From: an uncultured Pirellula sp.
GTDB taxonomy: Bacteria > Planctomycetota > Planctomycetia > Pirellulales > Pirellulaceae
Assembly: GCA_903892355.1 (NCBI GenBank)
Contig: CAITIE010000009.1
Coordinates: forward strand, 1-37,199
Length of the DNA stretch: 37,199 bases
Direction of reading: 5' to 3'
The notes beneath the pieces are model-generated. The model searched no databases and had not been told where the DNA came from. It was given only the letters and a program-made list of their open reading frames with translations. Position numbers and translations under genes: made by a program. Of the stretch, positions 7,060-14,815 are shown piece by piece. Position 1 is the first letter of the stretch. Each line of letters starts with the position of its first letter.

Positions 7060-7908
7060 CTACTTCTTCTTGGCTTTTTCCTCCTTTGCCTTTTGAAGCT
7101 TGCTGTTCTCCTTGAATCCTTTCTCAAATTTTCCGATCTTTGGCCGGATGTTGATTTCGCAATAGGCTTGGTCCGGATGCTTCGCAAAGTAGTCTTGGTG
7201 GTAGTTCTCCGCGGGATAGAATTTTTTGAGGGGCGATATCTCCGTCGCGATTTTCCCTCGGAAGATTCGCTTCTTCTTCAGTTCTTCCATCACGCGGAGC
7301 GCAGCCTCTTTCTGAGCATCATCGGTGGTGAAGACGACCGAACGGTACCGCGTCCCATGATCGGGACCTTGTTCATTCACCAACGTCGGGTCATGCGCTT
7401 TGAAAAAGATCATCAGGAGTTCTTCGTAGCTGACGATATTGGGATCGAATTGGATTTGGCAAACTTCCGCATGCCCCGTTTGGTCGGTGGACACTTGTTC
7501 GTAGTTAGGATTGGGAAGTTGTCCACCCGAGTAGCCGGATACCACGGCCTCCACGCCCCATACGCGTTCGAAGACCGCTTCGATGCACCAAAAGCATCCG
7601 CCCCCAAAGATAGCGAATTGAGGGCTGGGGAGGTTGGAAGGATTTTTGCTGGACTTAATGGGGCTAGAGGTTTGCTCGCCGGTGTCCGGCGAAGTGTTGG
7701 GTGGTGCGCTCGTTTTAGAGTCGGACGTTTTTTCAGTGTCGGATTTATTTGCTGATGCCCCTGAGCGTTCCAAAATCACGCGGCCACCCGATGCAGGCTT
7801 GGTGTCTTGCGCGGTGGCGACCTGAGTTTCTATCAACGTAGTGGACCACAGCAGGGCGGCGATCATGAGAACTCCGCGTAACATCGTAGGGGCCTTCGTC
7901 CGTTTCAT
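7060..7908 (-). CDS. msrA: Exported peptide-methionine (S)-S-oxide reductase
   Basis: Reduces the S-epimer of methionine sulfoxide in proteins. From the ATG at 7908 the product has 282 residues. A signal peptide (about 1-33, RGVLMIAALLWSTTL then ATAQ) is followed by a Ser/Thr/Pro/Lys-rich linker to about 96. The MsrA domain starts with FGGGCFWC, with catalytic Cys105 and Cys108. It includes GYSGG, the substrate-pocket phrase GHAEVCQIQFDP, and DHGTRYRS, and ends with YCEINIRPKI, whose cysteine may act in resolving. A Lys-rich tail closes it. The ATG at 7908 is preceded by GATGAGGACAAC, a good ribosome binding site, so the longer frame from 7989 is unlikely. Export suggests repair of periplasmic proteins. 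It is convergent with the FAD oxidoreductase gene. Confidence 0.95.
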   Translation of the reverse strand: MKRTKAPTMLRGVLMIAALLWSTTLIETQVATAQDTKPASGGRVILERSGASANKSDTEKTSDSKTSAPPNTSPDTGEQTSSPIKSSKNPSNLPSPQFAIFGGGCFWCIEAVFERVWGVEAVVSGYSGGQLPNPNYEQVSTDQTGHAEVCQIQFDPNIVSYEELLMIFFKAHDPTLVNEQGPDHGTRYRSVVFTTDDAQKEAALRVMEELKKKRIFRGKIATEISPLKKFYPAENYHQDYFAKHPDQAYCEINIRPKIGKFEKGFKENSKLQKAKEEKAKKK

Positions 7909-8379
7909 GTTGTCCTCATCGATTCTCTGTTGCGGTGGATTCGCGAGTCGTTGTTTGGTGAGCCATAGTCCTATGGTCAAGGTAGGCATGTTGGTCTATT
8001 CCATTATAGACGTAATCATCAAGGATCGCCCCACGAGCCTATTGAAATAGTTAGCTACGACCAGCCCCCAACAAAATTCGATCCTCGAATCATCCGAGCC
8101 ATACGCGATATTGCCAGACGGAGGAGCGATGACGCTGTTTGAAACAATTTTTCGATCATGACTAGCGTCGGGGAAGATCGGCTTAGCGCGTCCAGTTTCC
8201 ACTTGCTTACACGCATGGCTCAGATTTGCGTTTCACCACTTAATTACTCGTGCAATCTACAAAGCACGCCGTGTTCGTCTATCCTAGTGTCTGTGCGCCA
8301 AGCACGTCGCACGCTACGATCGTACTCGCTTCAACTCAAAACGTTTCCTCTCCAAACGCTGGTCTCATAAATAGAAAGT
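7909..8379. other. Intergenic region between msrA and the hydrolase gene
   Basis: The region separates divergent genes and should carry both promoters. I found no domain in the short frames here. One eleven-codon frame at 8129-8161 (MTLFETIFRS) has a strong GGAGGAG site before it and could be a leader peptide or chance. No terminator-like hairpin was seen. Confidence 0.35.
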
Positions 8380-10974
8380 ATGGTTTGTCGGATGGATGCT
8401 CGCAAAGCACCTCAACACAGGTCTAGCCAATTTTCGTTCGGTACCTTTATCCTGGGTGCCTCGACGATTTTCATGTCCGCGGCAACAGCCCAGGAGATCC
8501 ATCCTCAAGAAATCCGGATCCGAGAGGGATGGACTCTTTCGGCAGGGCCACCACCACGCGGTCGCTCCTCCCTGCCGGTCGATCCACTCGAACATGCGTG
8601 GATCCGTGGAGATTTGAAACTCCCGGATCGCTCGCTTGACGAGTCCCCGTCGGCGGAAGGAATCAAGGCTTGGAAGAAAGCGACCGCGGATGAACAAGGT
8701 GGCTTTACGGGCCGAGACGTCATGAGCGGATGGTTGGCAACCTACGTGGATGTCGATGCCGACGGTGTTTGGTTGCTCGACGCTCAAGGCCATGGTGCGG
8801 TCAAGGTCAACGGGACGCCCCGGACAGGCGATGTTTATTCGAACGGTTCGGTGGAACTTCCAGTCTTGCTGAAGAAAGGAACCAATAACCTACTTTTCCA
8901 AAGTGGGCGTGGTCGCATCGCAGCCAAACTAAAACCCGCGACAAAATCGGTCTTCCTGAGCACGCGCGACACGACCCTTCCCACCGTCCTCATGGACGAA
9001 CCCGAAGTTCTCTTGGGGGCAATGCTGGTCGTCAATGCCAGCCAATTGCCTCAATGGAACCTTGCTATCGTTACCAGCTGCAACGGGAAAGATCCCGTCG
9101 AAACCACCGTTCCATTCCTAGCTCCGCTGAGTGTTCGAAAAGTTCCATTCCGGTTCGATCCGAGGAATGGAACGCCGGATAAACCCGATAGCGATCAATT
9201 GAGTGTCCTCGTGAAATTGGTTTCCAGCGGCGAGAAAGAAAAGGTCATCGATGAATCGTCGCTTGCCTTGCAATTGCGAAACTCAAACCAAACCCATCGC
9301 AGGACATTCATCAGCGAAATCGAGGGGAGTGTCCAGTACTACGGTGTCGTACCTCCTTTGGTAAATGCCACACCGTCGGACGAAAGCACTGCCAACGAAA
9401 AGCCCGCCCATGAAAAAGCTGCCCATGAAAAACCAGCATTGATCCTTTCGTTGCATGGAGCCGGAGTCGAAGGAGCGGGCCAAGCGGGCGTTTACTCCCC
9501 CAAGCCGAATACTTACGTCATAACTCCTACGAATCGACGTAGTTTCGGTTTCGACTGGGAGGATTGGGGGCGAGCCGATGCTTTGGAGGTGCTCGCCCAA
9601 GCCCAAGCTCGATTCGGCACCGACCCACAACGAACCTACTTGACCGGGCACTCCATGGGTGGTCATGGGACGTGGCATATCGGAACATTGTTCCCCGATC
9701 GTTTTGCGGCCATCGGACCGAGCGCCGGATGGATTTCGTTTTCGACGTATGCGGGACGCGGTGCCCAACAAAACCAGGACCCGACCTCGCTGTTGCTGCG
9801 TCGACCGATGCTCGTCAGTGACACGGTCGCGCGTGTAAAGAATCTTCAGCACCAAGGTGTCTACATCCTGCATGGCGATGCTGACGACAATGTTCCTGTT
9901 GATCAAGCGAGAACCATGCGGACGGAGCTAGCCGCTTTTCATCCCGACTTCGTCTACAAGGAGCAACCGGGTGCTGGGCATTGGTGGGGCAATGTATGCT
10001 GCGATTGGCCACCGCTTATCGAATTTTTCAAAAGCCATCGCATTGCCGATGCGTTCCGAGTCAATCACTTGGAGTTCGCGACACCGACGCCGGGCGTGTC
10101 GGACTCTTGTTTCTGGGGACGCGTGCACCAACAACGCCGCGCCTGTGAACTCAGCCGACTCGACCTAAAATTAGCTCGTAACCCCTGGAGCATCTCGGGC
10201 ACGACCGAAAACGTCGAGTTGTTAGCAATCGATATCGATGCCATTCGAGACCCCGCAGAGGAATCGCCTAGTGCGCTCGATTGCGACATTGACGGAACAA
10301 AGCTAGAAGGTATTCCCATCGCGGGCGTCAGCACACTTTGGCTTCAGCGAACCTCTGATTCCTGGACCATTGCTCAAGCACCAAGCGATGCGAACAAAGG
10401 GCCACATCGCAATGGCTTGTTGAAAGATGCCTTTAAGAACCGATTTGTGCTCGTCTACGGTACGCAGGGCACCGAGCAAGAGAACGACTGGATGCTCGCC
10501 AAAGCCCGTTACGATGCCGAAACGTTTTGGTATCGAGGTAACGGTTCCGTGGATTTGGTACCAGACAGTCAGTGGCGCGAGGTTGCCAGCAAAGATCGAA
10601 ACGTCATCGTCTATGGAAACAGTACGGTAAACCTCGCGTGGAAGGAGTTGTTAGCCGACAGTCCCTGCTTGGTAGAACGAGGCCAATGGCAATTGGGGAA
10701 GGACTCGCCGCAAAGCGAATCCGTCGCGGTAGGATTCATCCGGCCGCGTGCGGGAAGTGCGATCGCTTCGGTGGGGTGCATCGGCGGGACGGACCTTGCA
10801 GGAATGATGGCGTCGCAACGACTACCTATCTTCTCGTCGGGGACTGCGTTTCCAGATCTCATCATCGCATCTCCCGAGTACTTGAAGGATGGCGTTTCCG
10901 CGATCCGTCAACTCGGATTTTTCGGCAATGACTGGAGCGTCGAAAAAGGGGAGTGGCTTCCCGAGGAGAAATAG
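8380..10974 (+). CDS. Large exported alpha/beta-hydrolase (prolyl-oligopeptidase/esterase-like)
   Basis: An 864-residue protein with a signal peptide (about 15-38, ending SAATAQ). The first 300 residues are beta-rich and without a family I can name. The hydrolase domain begins near 352 (ALILSLHGAGVEGAGQAG) and has the nucleophile elbow GHSMGGHGT with Ser425. An acidic region, LHGDADDNVP, offers Asp500 or Asp502, and GAGHWWGN supplies His534, so a full catalytic triad is visible. This resembles prolyl-oligopeptidase-type or polyhydroxybutyrate-depolymerase-like esterases. Residues 560-864 form a further domain without a recognised family. A short repeat, KPAHEKAAHEKPA, lies just before the hydrolase. 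The ATG at 8380 has a weak purine-rich AGAAAG ahead. Substrate unknown. Confidence 0.85.
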   Translation: MVCRMDARKAPQHRSSQFSFGTFILGASTIFMSAATAQEIHPQEIRIREGWTLSAGPPPRGRSSLPVDPLEHAWIRGDLKLPDRSLDESPSAEGIKAWKKATADEQGGFTGRDVMSGWLATYVDVDADGVWLLDAQGHGAVKVNGTPRTGDVYSNGSVELPVLLKKGTNNLLFQSGRGRIAAKLKPATKSVFLSTRDTTLPTVLMDEPEVLLGAMLVVNASQLPQWNLAIVTSCNGKDPVETTVPFLAPLSVRKVPFRFDPRNGTPDKPDSDQLSVLVKLVSSGEKEKVIDESSLALQLRNSNQTHRRTFISEIEGSVQYYGVVPPLVNATPSDESTANEKPAHEKAAHEKPALILSLHGAGVEGAGQAGVYSPKPNTYVITPTNRRSFGFDWEDWGRADALEVLAQAQARFGTDPQRTYLTGHSMGGHGTWHIGTLFPDRFAAIGPSAGWISFSTYAGRGAQQNQDPTSLLLRRPMLVSDTVARVKNLQHQGVYILHGDADDNVPVDQARTMRTELAAFHPDFVYKEQPGAGHWWGNVCCDWPPLIEFFKSHRIADAFRVNHLEFATPTPGVSDSCFWGRVHQQRRACELSRLDLKLARNPWSISGTTENVELLAIDIDAIRDPAEESPSALDCDIDGTKLEGIPIAGVSTLWLQRTSDSWTIAQAPSDANKGPHRNGLLKDAFKNRFVLVYGTQGTEQENDWMLAKARYDAETFWYRGNGSVDLVPDSQWREVASKDRNVIVYGNSTVNLAWKELLADSPCLVERGQWQLGKDSPQSESVAVGFIRPRAGSAIASVGCIGGTDLAGMMASQRLPIFSSGTAFPDLIIASPEYLKDGVSAIRQLGFFGNDWSVEKGEWLPEEK

Positions 10975-10992
10975 CGGGGGTGGCGAGGGAGC

Positions 10993-11019
10993 CCTTCATC
11001 GGTGCTCTGCCGATGAAGG
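10993..11019. terminator. Hairpin between convergent genes (likely bidirectional terminator)
   Basis: A perfect 10-base inverted repeat, CCTTCATCGG and CCGATGAAGG, with a 7-base loop. It lies between the hydrolase stop (10974) and the end of the DUF1501 gene (11044). Only a short T-rich stretch (ATTTTCT) follows on the plus strand, so termination may not be strictly intrinsic. Confidence 0.65.
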
Positions 11020-11043
11020 CTGGCTAAGGCTGCATTTTCTGTA

Positions 11044-12531
11044 TTAACCGATCAACTCAGGGATCGGTTTGCCATGATCGACGATCGGGGTGGGGCGGCC
11101 ATTGAAGTCCTTGATGAATGTCGTCGATGCGTCGATCCCCAAGTGATGATAAATGGTTGCCAAGAAATCCCCTGCTGAGCATGTTCGCTCGATCGGATCT
11201 TCGCCTCGTTTATCTGTAGCCCCGATGACTTGTCCGGTGCGAATCCCACCTCCGGCCCAGACATTCGAGAACGCTCGAGGCCAATGGTCGCGACCAGGCT
11301 GGATGGTACCTGCAGGTGCGCTGGCGTTCCCCTCACCGGTACTCGGCGAATACTCAATCTTCGGAGTCCGTCCAAACTCACCGGTGACCACGACCAACAC
11401 CCGTTTATCGAGCCCGCGTTCGTAGATGTCTTCGATCAACGCCGTAACCGCTTGATCGTAGGCAGCAGCGCGGAATCGAAGAGCGTCGAACACGTGATGA
11501 TTGACTGCGTGATCGTCCCAGTTCCCAACCCGACCGCATAGCTGTCCACTAAGACTGGTGGTAAGCACTTCAACGCCCGCTTCCACCAAGCGACGGGCCA
11601 TCAGCAGTTGTTGCCCCCACGCGTTTCTTCCATAGCGGTCACGCGTGCGATCATCCTCTTTGGTCAAATCAAACGCTTCCTTGGTGGCTGGGCTTGTAAG
11701 CAACGAGATGGCTTGTTGCTCGAACTGATCGAGAGCACCGAGTTCCCCTTGGCGGTCAAACGCTCTCGTCAGAGTGTCGAGTTTCTGGCGGAGGCCAGAC
11801 CGGCGATCCAGACGCTGAACTTCGCTGGCATCCGAGAGTCCAATATTAGGAACCGAAAAATTCGGTGCATTGGGGTCCCCCATCACCGTGAATGGCGAGT
11901 ACATATCTCCAAGGTACGCCGGCCCATTGTATTCGAGAGGAGGATTAATACCTACATAGCGAGGCAGCGGATTCGTTCGTGCCTCCTGCTGGGAGCGGAG
12001 AAAATTCGTCACAGTCATCCAATCCGGATACTTCGGCTTGGGTTTGTCCCGCGTGTCTGGATCCCCAGAGAGCATCTGCATGGAACCCGCTGGGTGCCCT
12101 GGCGCCGTTTGTCGCATGGAACGCAGGACCGTGAACTTATCCGCAATGGCGGCTTGTCGAGGAAGTAGTTCCGTGAATTGCAGCCCAGGAACCTTGGTGG
12201 CGATGGTGCTGAATGGCCCTCGATATTCGCTCGTCGCATCGGGTTTAGGATCATAGGTATCGATGTGGGAGCACCCACCCGGTTTCCATACCATGATAAT
12301 CGCGGTTTTTTCACGGGGCGATTTCTGGCCGTCGCTTGCCAAGGCCGATTGCAGGCGGAACAGGCCTGGCAAACTCAAGCTGGCGAATCCGCCGAGTCCC
12401 ATGCGCAGGAAGCCACGACGCCCAGCGTGTCCAAACGCTTGCGGTCCGCAGCATGGGCCGTTCCCGGCACCGAGATGCGAAGGAAGGCTTTGTGCATGTT
12501 GGCAGGAGGAGGCGTAAAATGGATCGCTCAT
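11044..12531 (-). CDS. DUF1501 protein, Tat-exported
   Basis: A 495-residue DUF1501 protein; the family has an alkaline-phosphatase/sulfatase-like fold and is greatly expanded in planctomycetes, with no established substrate. A twin-arginine signal is visible: GRRGFLRMGLGGFASLSLPG at about 38-57, preceded by a short cysteine-containing lead. Family landmarks are MVWKPGGCSHIDTYDPKP near the start of the mature part, VVVTGEFGRTPK, GRDHWPRAFSNVWAGGG and a C-terminal LATIYHHLGID. The gene is last in a minus-strand operon, 10 bases after the PPC-domain gene. Tat export suggests a folded, possibly metal-bearing enzyme. A hairpin beyond its stop probably ends the transcript. Confidence 0.93.
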   Translation of the reverse strand: MSDPFYASSCQHAQSLPSHLGAGNGPCCGPQAFGHAGRRGFLRMGLGGFASLSLPGLFRLQSALASDGQKSPREKTAIIMVWKPGGCSHIDTYDPKPDATSEYRGPFSTIATKVPGLQFTELLPRQAAIADKFTVLRSMRQTAPGHPAGSMQMLSGDPDTRDKPKPKYPDWMTVTNFLRSQQEARTNPLPRYVGINPPLEYNGPAYLGDMYSPFTVMGDPNAPNFSVPNIGLSDASEVQRLDRRSGLRQKLDTLTRAFDRQGELGALDQFEQQAISLLTSPATKEAFDLTKEDDRTRDRYGRNAWGQQLLMARRLVEAGVEVLTTSLSGQLCGRVGNWDDHAVNHHVFDALRFRAAAYDQAVTALIEDIYERGLDKRVLVVVTGEFGRTPKIEYSPSTGEGNASAPAGTIQPGRDHWPRAFSNVWAGGGIRTGQVIGATDKRGEDPIERTCSAGDFLATIYHHLGIDASTTFIKDFNGRPTPIVDHGKPIPELIG

Positions 12532-12541
12532 CAGAGGTTCC

Positions 12542-14803
12542 TCAAGGATTCACACGGATCGTGATAGGCTCTGAAATCACAATTTCAGCAGTGTCTCTCG
12601 GCGCGGCTTGGGCGGTCACGTTTTTCAACGTTGCATTGGCGGCGGTGAGCGCTGCATCGGCGGCTTGCTTTTGGGCGTTCAGCGCTGCGATGGATTGCTC
12701 GACTTCTGCTTTCTTCTCGACCGGGCTGGACGCTAACGCTTGCGCTTGCTGCGCCAACTCATCGGAAACTCGTTTTGTTTCGGCCTCTGCCTTCTTCACT
12801 TCGTTTTCCGCCAGGGACACCCCCAGTGGATTGTATCGGTATTTCGGGACGGCGGTTCCATAGAAAGCGATTGTATAATCACCCGGCGCAGGCTTGATCG
12901 AAGCGAGATTGACGATTGCTTCGGCTGTTGGGCTCGTGAGGGAAATATCGAATGGCGGATTTCCCTCGAACGAAGGCCCGAATGTTTTCAGTTGCAGAAC
13001 CGCACCGGAAAACTCGCTTCGCGCGGTGAGGCGAATCGGAATGCTGAGCTTTTCACCCACTTTGACTTCGTAAACTTTGGGTTCGGTAGCGGAGATCGTC
13101 AGCGGGGCTGTTTCCGAAGTGGTGACCGAAACAGGTAGCCCGCGAACCAACCGAGGGCTTGGGATTTCGCTCCAGGCATCGGGGACCGGCCACGCCATCT
13201 GTGCGGTTCTAACTGGATGAGCCACCAATTGTTCATTGATAGTCGCCGATGCGATCAATGTTGCTTGAGCAAGTGACTGCGGGGCCGATTCGCTCGCGGT
13301 CAAAAGAACAATACCTCGCGATTTGCCAGCCGCGATCCTGAGGCCATGGGCCGATACCCCCTGAGGTAGTCCCTCCATGGCAAGATGGATTTCTCCATCG
13401 AATCCATCGCGACGAACCGCAACCACCTCCAAAGCGATTGTTCCCCCAACGCGGAGCGCTAGGGGCTTGGACAATGCATTGCGATCACCGTTCCTGAGTT
13501 CCATATGGAGCCCCCATGAAACGACCGCAAAATCCGGAGCCGCTTTGCGAATTATCAAACGGTAGGTATTCCGCGGGTCCTTGCGAGTGCCACCGAAAAG
13601 GTCCGTTAGCAAAATTCGGTAGGTGCCGGTTTCCTTAATTTCGAGTTTGCCGAGGATATCCGTGGACCCGCCATCGAACGGAGGGCCATCGTACGCATAG
13701 CCATTGCTCGACACCTTCACTGGGCTTGCGATGTCGTTGAGCTCCGTCAGGTCAACCCATTTTTGCTCGGCGTCTTGACCTTGCGACTGCTGCACCACGA
13801 TCGATGGATCGGTGGGGCGTCCCAATCGCTCCGAAGCAACTTCGATCCACCACACGTCACCTTGGTTCGCCGTAAACTGGTATGTATCCACATCTGCGGC
13901 GGGGAAAAACCGTCCGGCGAGATCGCATGGCAACGCGATCGTCTGGCTCTCCACATTTTCCTCCTCCATGACCGATGGTGCCTCGGGAAGATTCGCTGGT
14001 GGCCACGAGAACGCGCTAACCGACTGCGTCGAGGGGAAGACCGGAACAGGGGCGTCAACTGCGAGTTCTTGGAGTACCAATCGATAGAAGTAACCCGGGC
14101 CACCTTTGAAGGTCAATTCGTGGATCTTGATGATGTGCTTGCCCGAATCCATTGCGGTAAAATCAAGCGTGTTACCGGTCCGTTCCACCTTGAGATCTCG
14201 GCCACTGGCATCTGCCAAAATCACAACGGGATCGAGTTTCGAGTCGATGCCACGGGAGCAGCAATGGACGATGTAGCGTTTGCCAGCTTGGGCTTCGAAC
14301 GCGTAATGGTCCACTGCGCGCGACGACACAACCGCATTGCAAACGGAGTTTACGGCGAGAGGGGCTGCGGTGGCCAATGTGGTATTGGGCGTCGATGGAA
14401 TGGATTCGCTTAGATTCCCGACCGAAAAAATCCGCGCTGACGAAATACCTAGGCGACTCGTGACCCTGGATTCAAACAATCCCAAAGGGCAATCGGGCGC
14501 AATTGCAATCAAATACTTGTTGGGTTCCAGCTTGCCATTCGCATCACGTTTTGCGGTAGCTTGGATCCCCTGGTGATCGAACAACAGATCTCCTGCTTCC
14601 TCAAGGTTTTCACCAGTAATCGTCGCTTCGATAGTGGTCCCGGCAGCGCCTCCCATCGGCATGATCGATAGGAGCCTGGGGAGGGGAAGGCAAACCGATT
14701 GAGCAGACACGATGCCGTTGCTTAGCGTACCCCACGAGGCACAGAGCAGCCACCACGTCGCGACGGCTCGGGCGGGCTGAATGATGGGGATGGACCGTAT
14801 CAT
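12542..14803 (-). CDS. PPC-domain secreted protein with coiled-coil insert
   Basis: A 753-residue protein with a signal peptide (about 12-35). An IPT/TIG-like start (IMPMGGAAGTTIEATITGEN, about 48-67) is followed by bacterial pre-peptidase C-terminal (PPC) like domains: one near 165-245 (DHYAFEAQAGKRYIVHC) and one near 290-430 (DVDTYQFTANQGDVWWIEV). Beta-sandwich domains follow. Near the end, after YNPLGVSLAENEVKKAEAE, there is about 60 residues of Ala/Glu/Lys heptad-like sequence, a probable coiled-coil hairpin, before a last strand AEIVISEPITIRV. No catalytic motif is seen. It sits between the DUF1549 gene (12-base gap) and the DUF1501 gene (10-base gap), so it probably acts as a structural or binding partner of these exported proteins. 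Confidence 0.85.
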   Translation of the reverse strand: MIRSIPIIQPARAVATWWLLCASWGTLSNGIVSAQSVCLPLPRLLSIMPMGGAAGTTIEATITGENLEEAGDLLFDHQGIQATAKRDANGKLEPNKYLIAIAPDCPLGLFESRVTSRLGISSARIFSVGNLSESIPSTPNTTLATAAPLAVNSVCNAVVSSRAVDHYAFEAQAGKRYIVHCCSRGIDSKLDPVVILADASGRDLKVERTGNTLDFTAMDSGKHIIKIHELTFKGGPGYFYRLVLQELAVDAPVPVFPSTQSVSAFSWPPANLPEAPSVMEEENVESQTIALPCDLAGRFFPAADVDTYQFTANQGDVWWIEVASERLGRPTDPSIVVQQSQGQDAEQKWVDLTELNDIASPVKVSSNGYAYDGPPFDGGSTDILGKLEIKETGTYRILLTDLFGGTRKDPRNTYRLIIRKAAPDFAVVSWGLHMELRNGDRNALSKPLALRVGGTIALEVVAVRRDGFDGEIHLAMEGLPQGVSAHGLRIAAGKSRGIVLLTASESAPQSLAQATLIASATINEQLVAHPVRTAQMAWPVPDAWSEIPSPRLVRGLPVSVTTSETAPLTISATEPKVYEVKVGEKLSIPIRLTARSEFSGAVLQLKTFGPSFEGNPPFDISLTSPTAEAIVNLASIKPAPGDYTIAFYGTAVPKYRYNPLGVSLAENEVKKAEAETKRVSDELAQQAQALASSPVEKKAEVEQSIAALNAQKQAADAALTAANATLKNVTAQAAPRDTAEIVISEPITIRVNP

Positions 14804-14815
14804 AAGTGCGCTCGC

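Noticed and set aside
7006-7755. 249-codon plus-strand frame
   Set aside because: Antisense of msrA; the phrases reflect the MsrA codons read backwards.
8129-8161. Tiny frame MTLFETIFRS with a strong ribosome binding site
   Set aside because: Too short to support as a gene; kept only as a remark in the intergenic entry.
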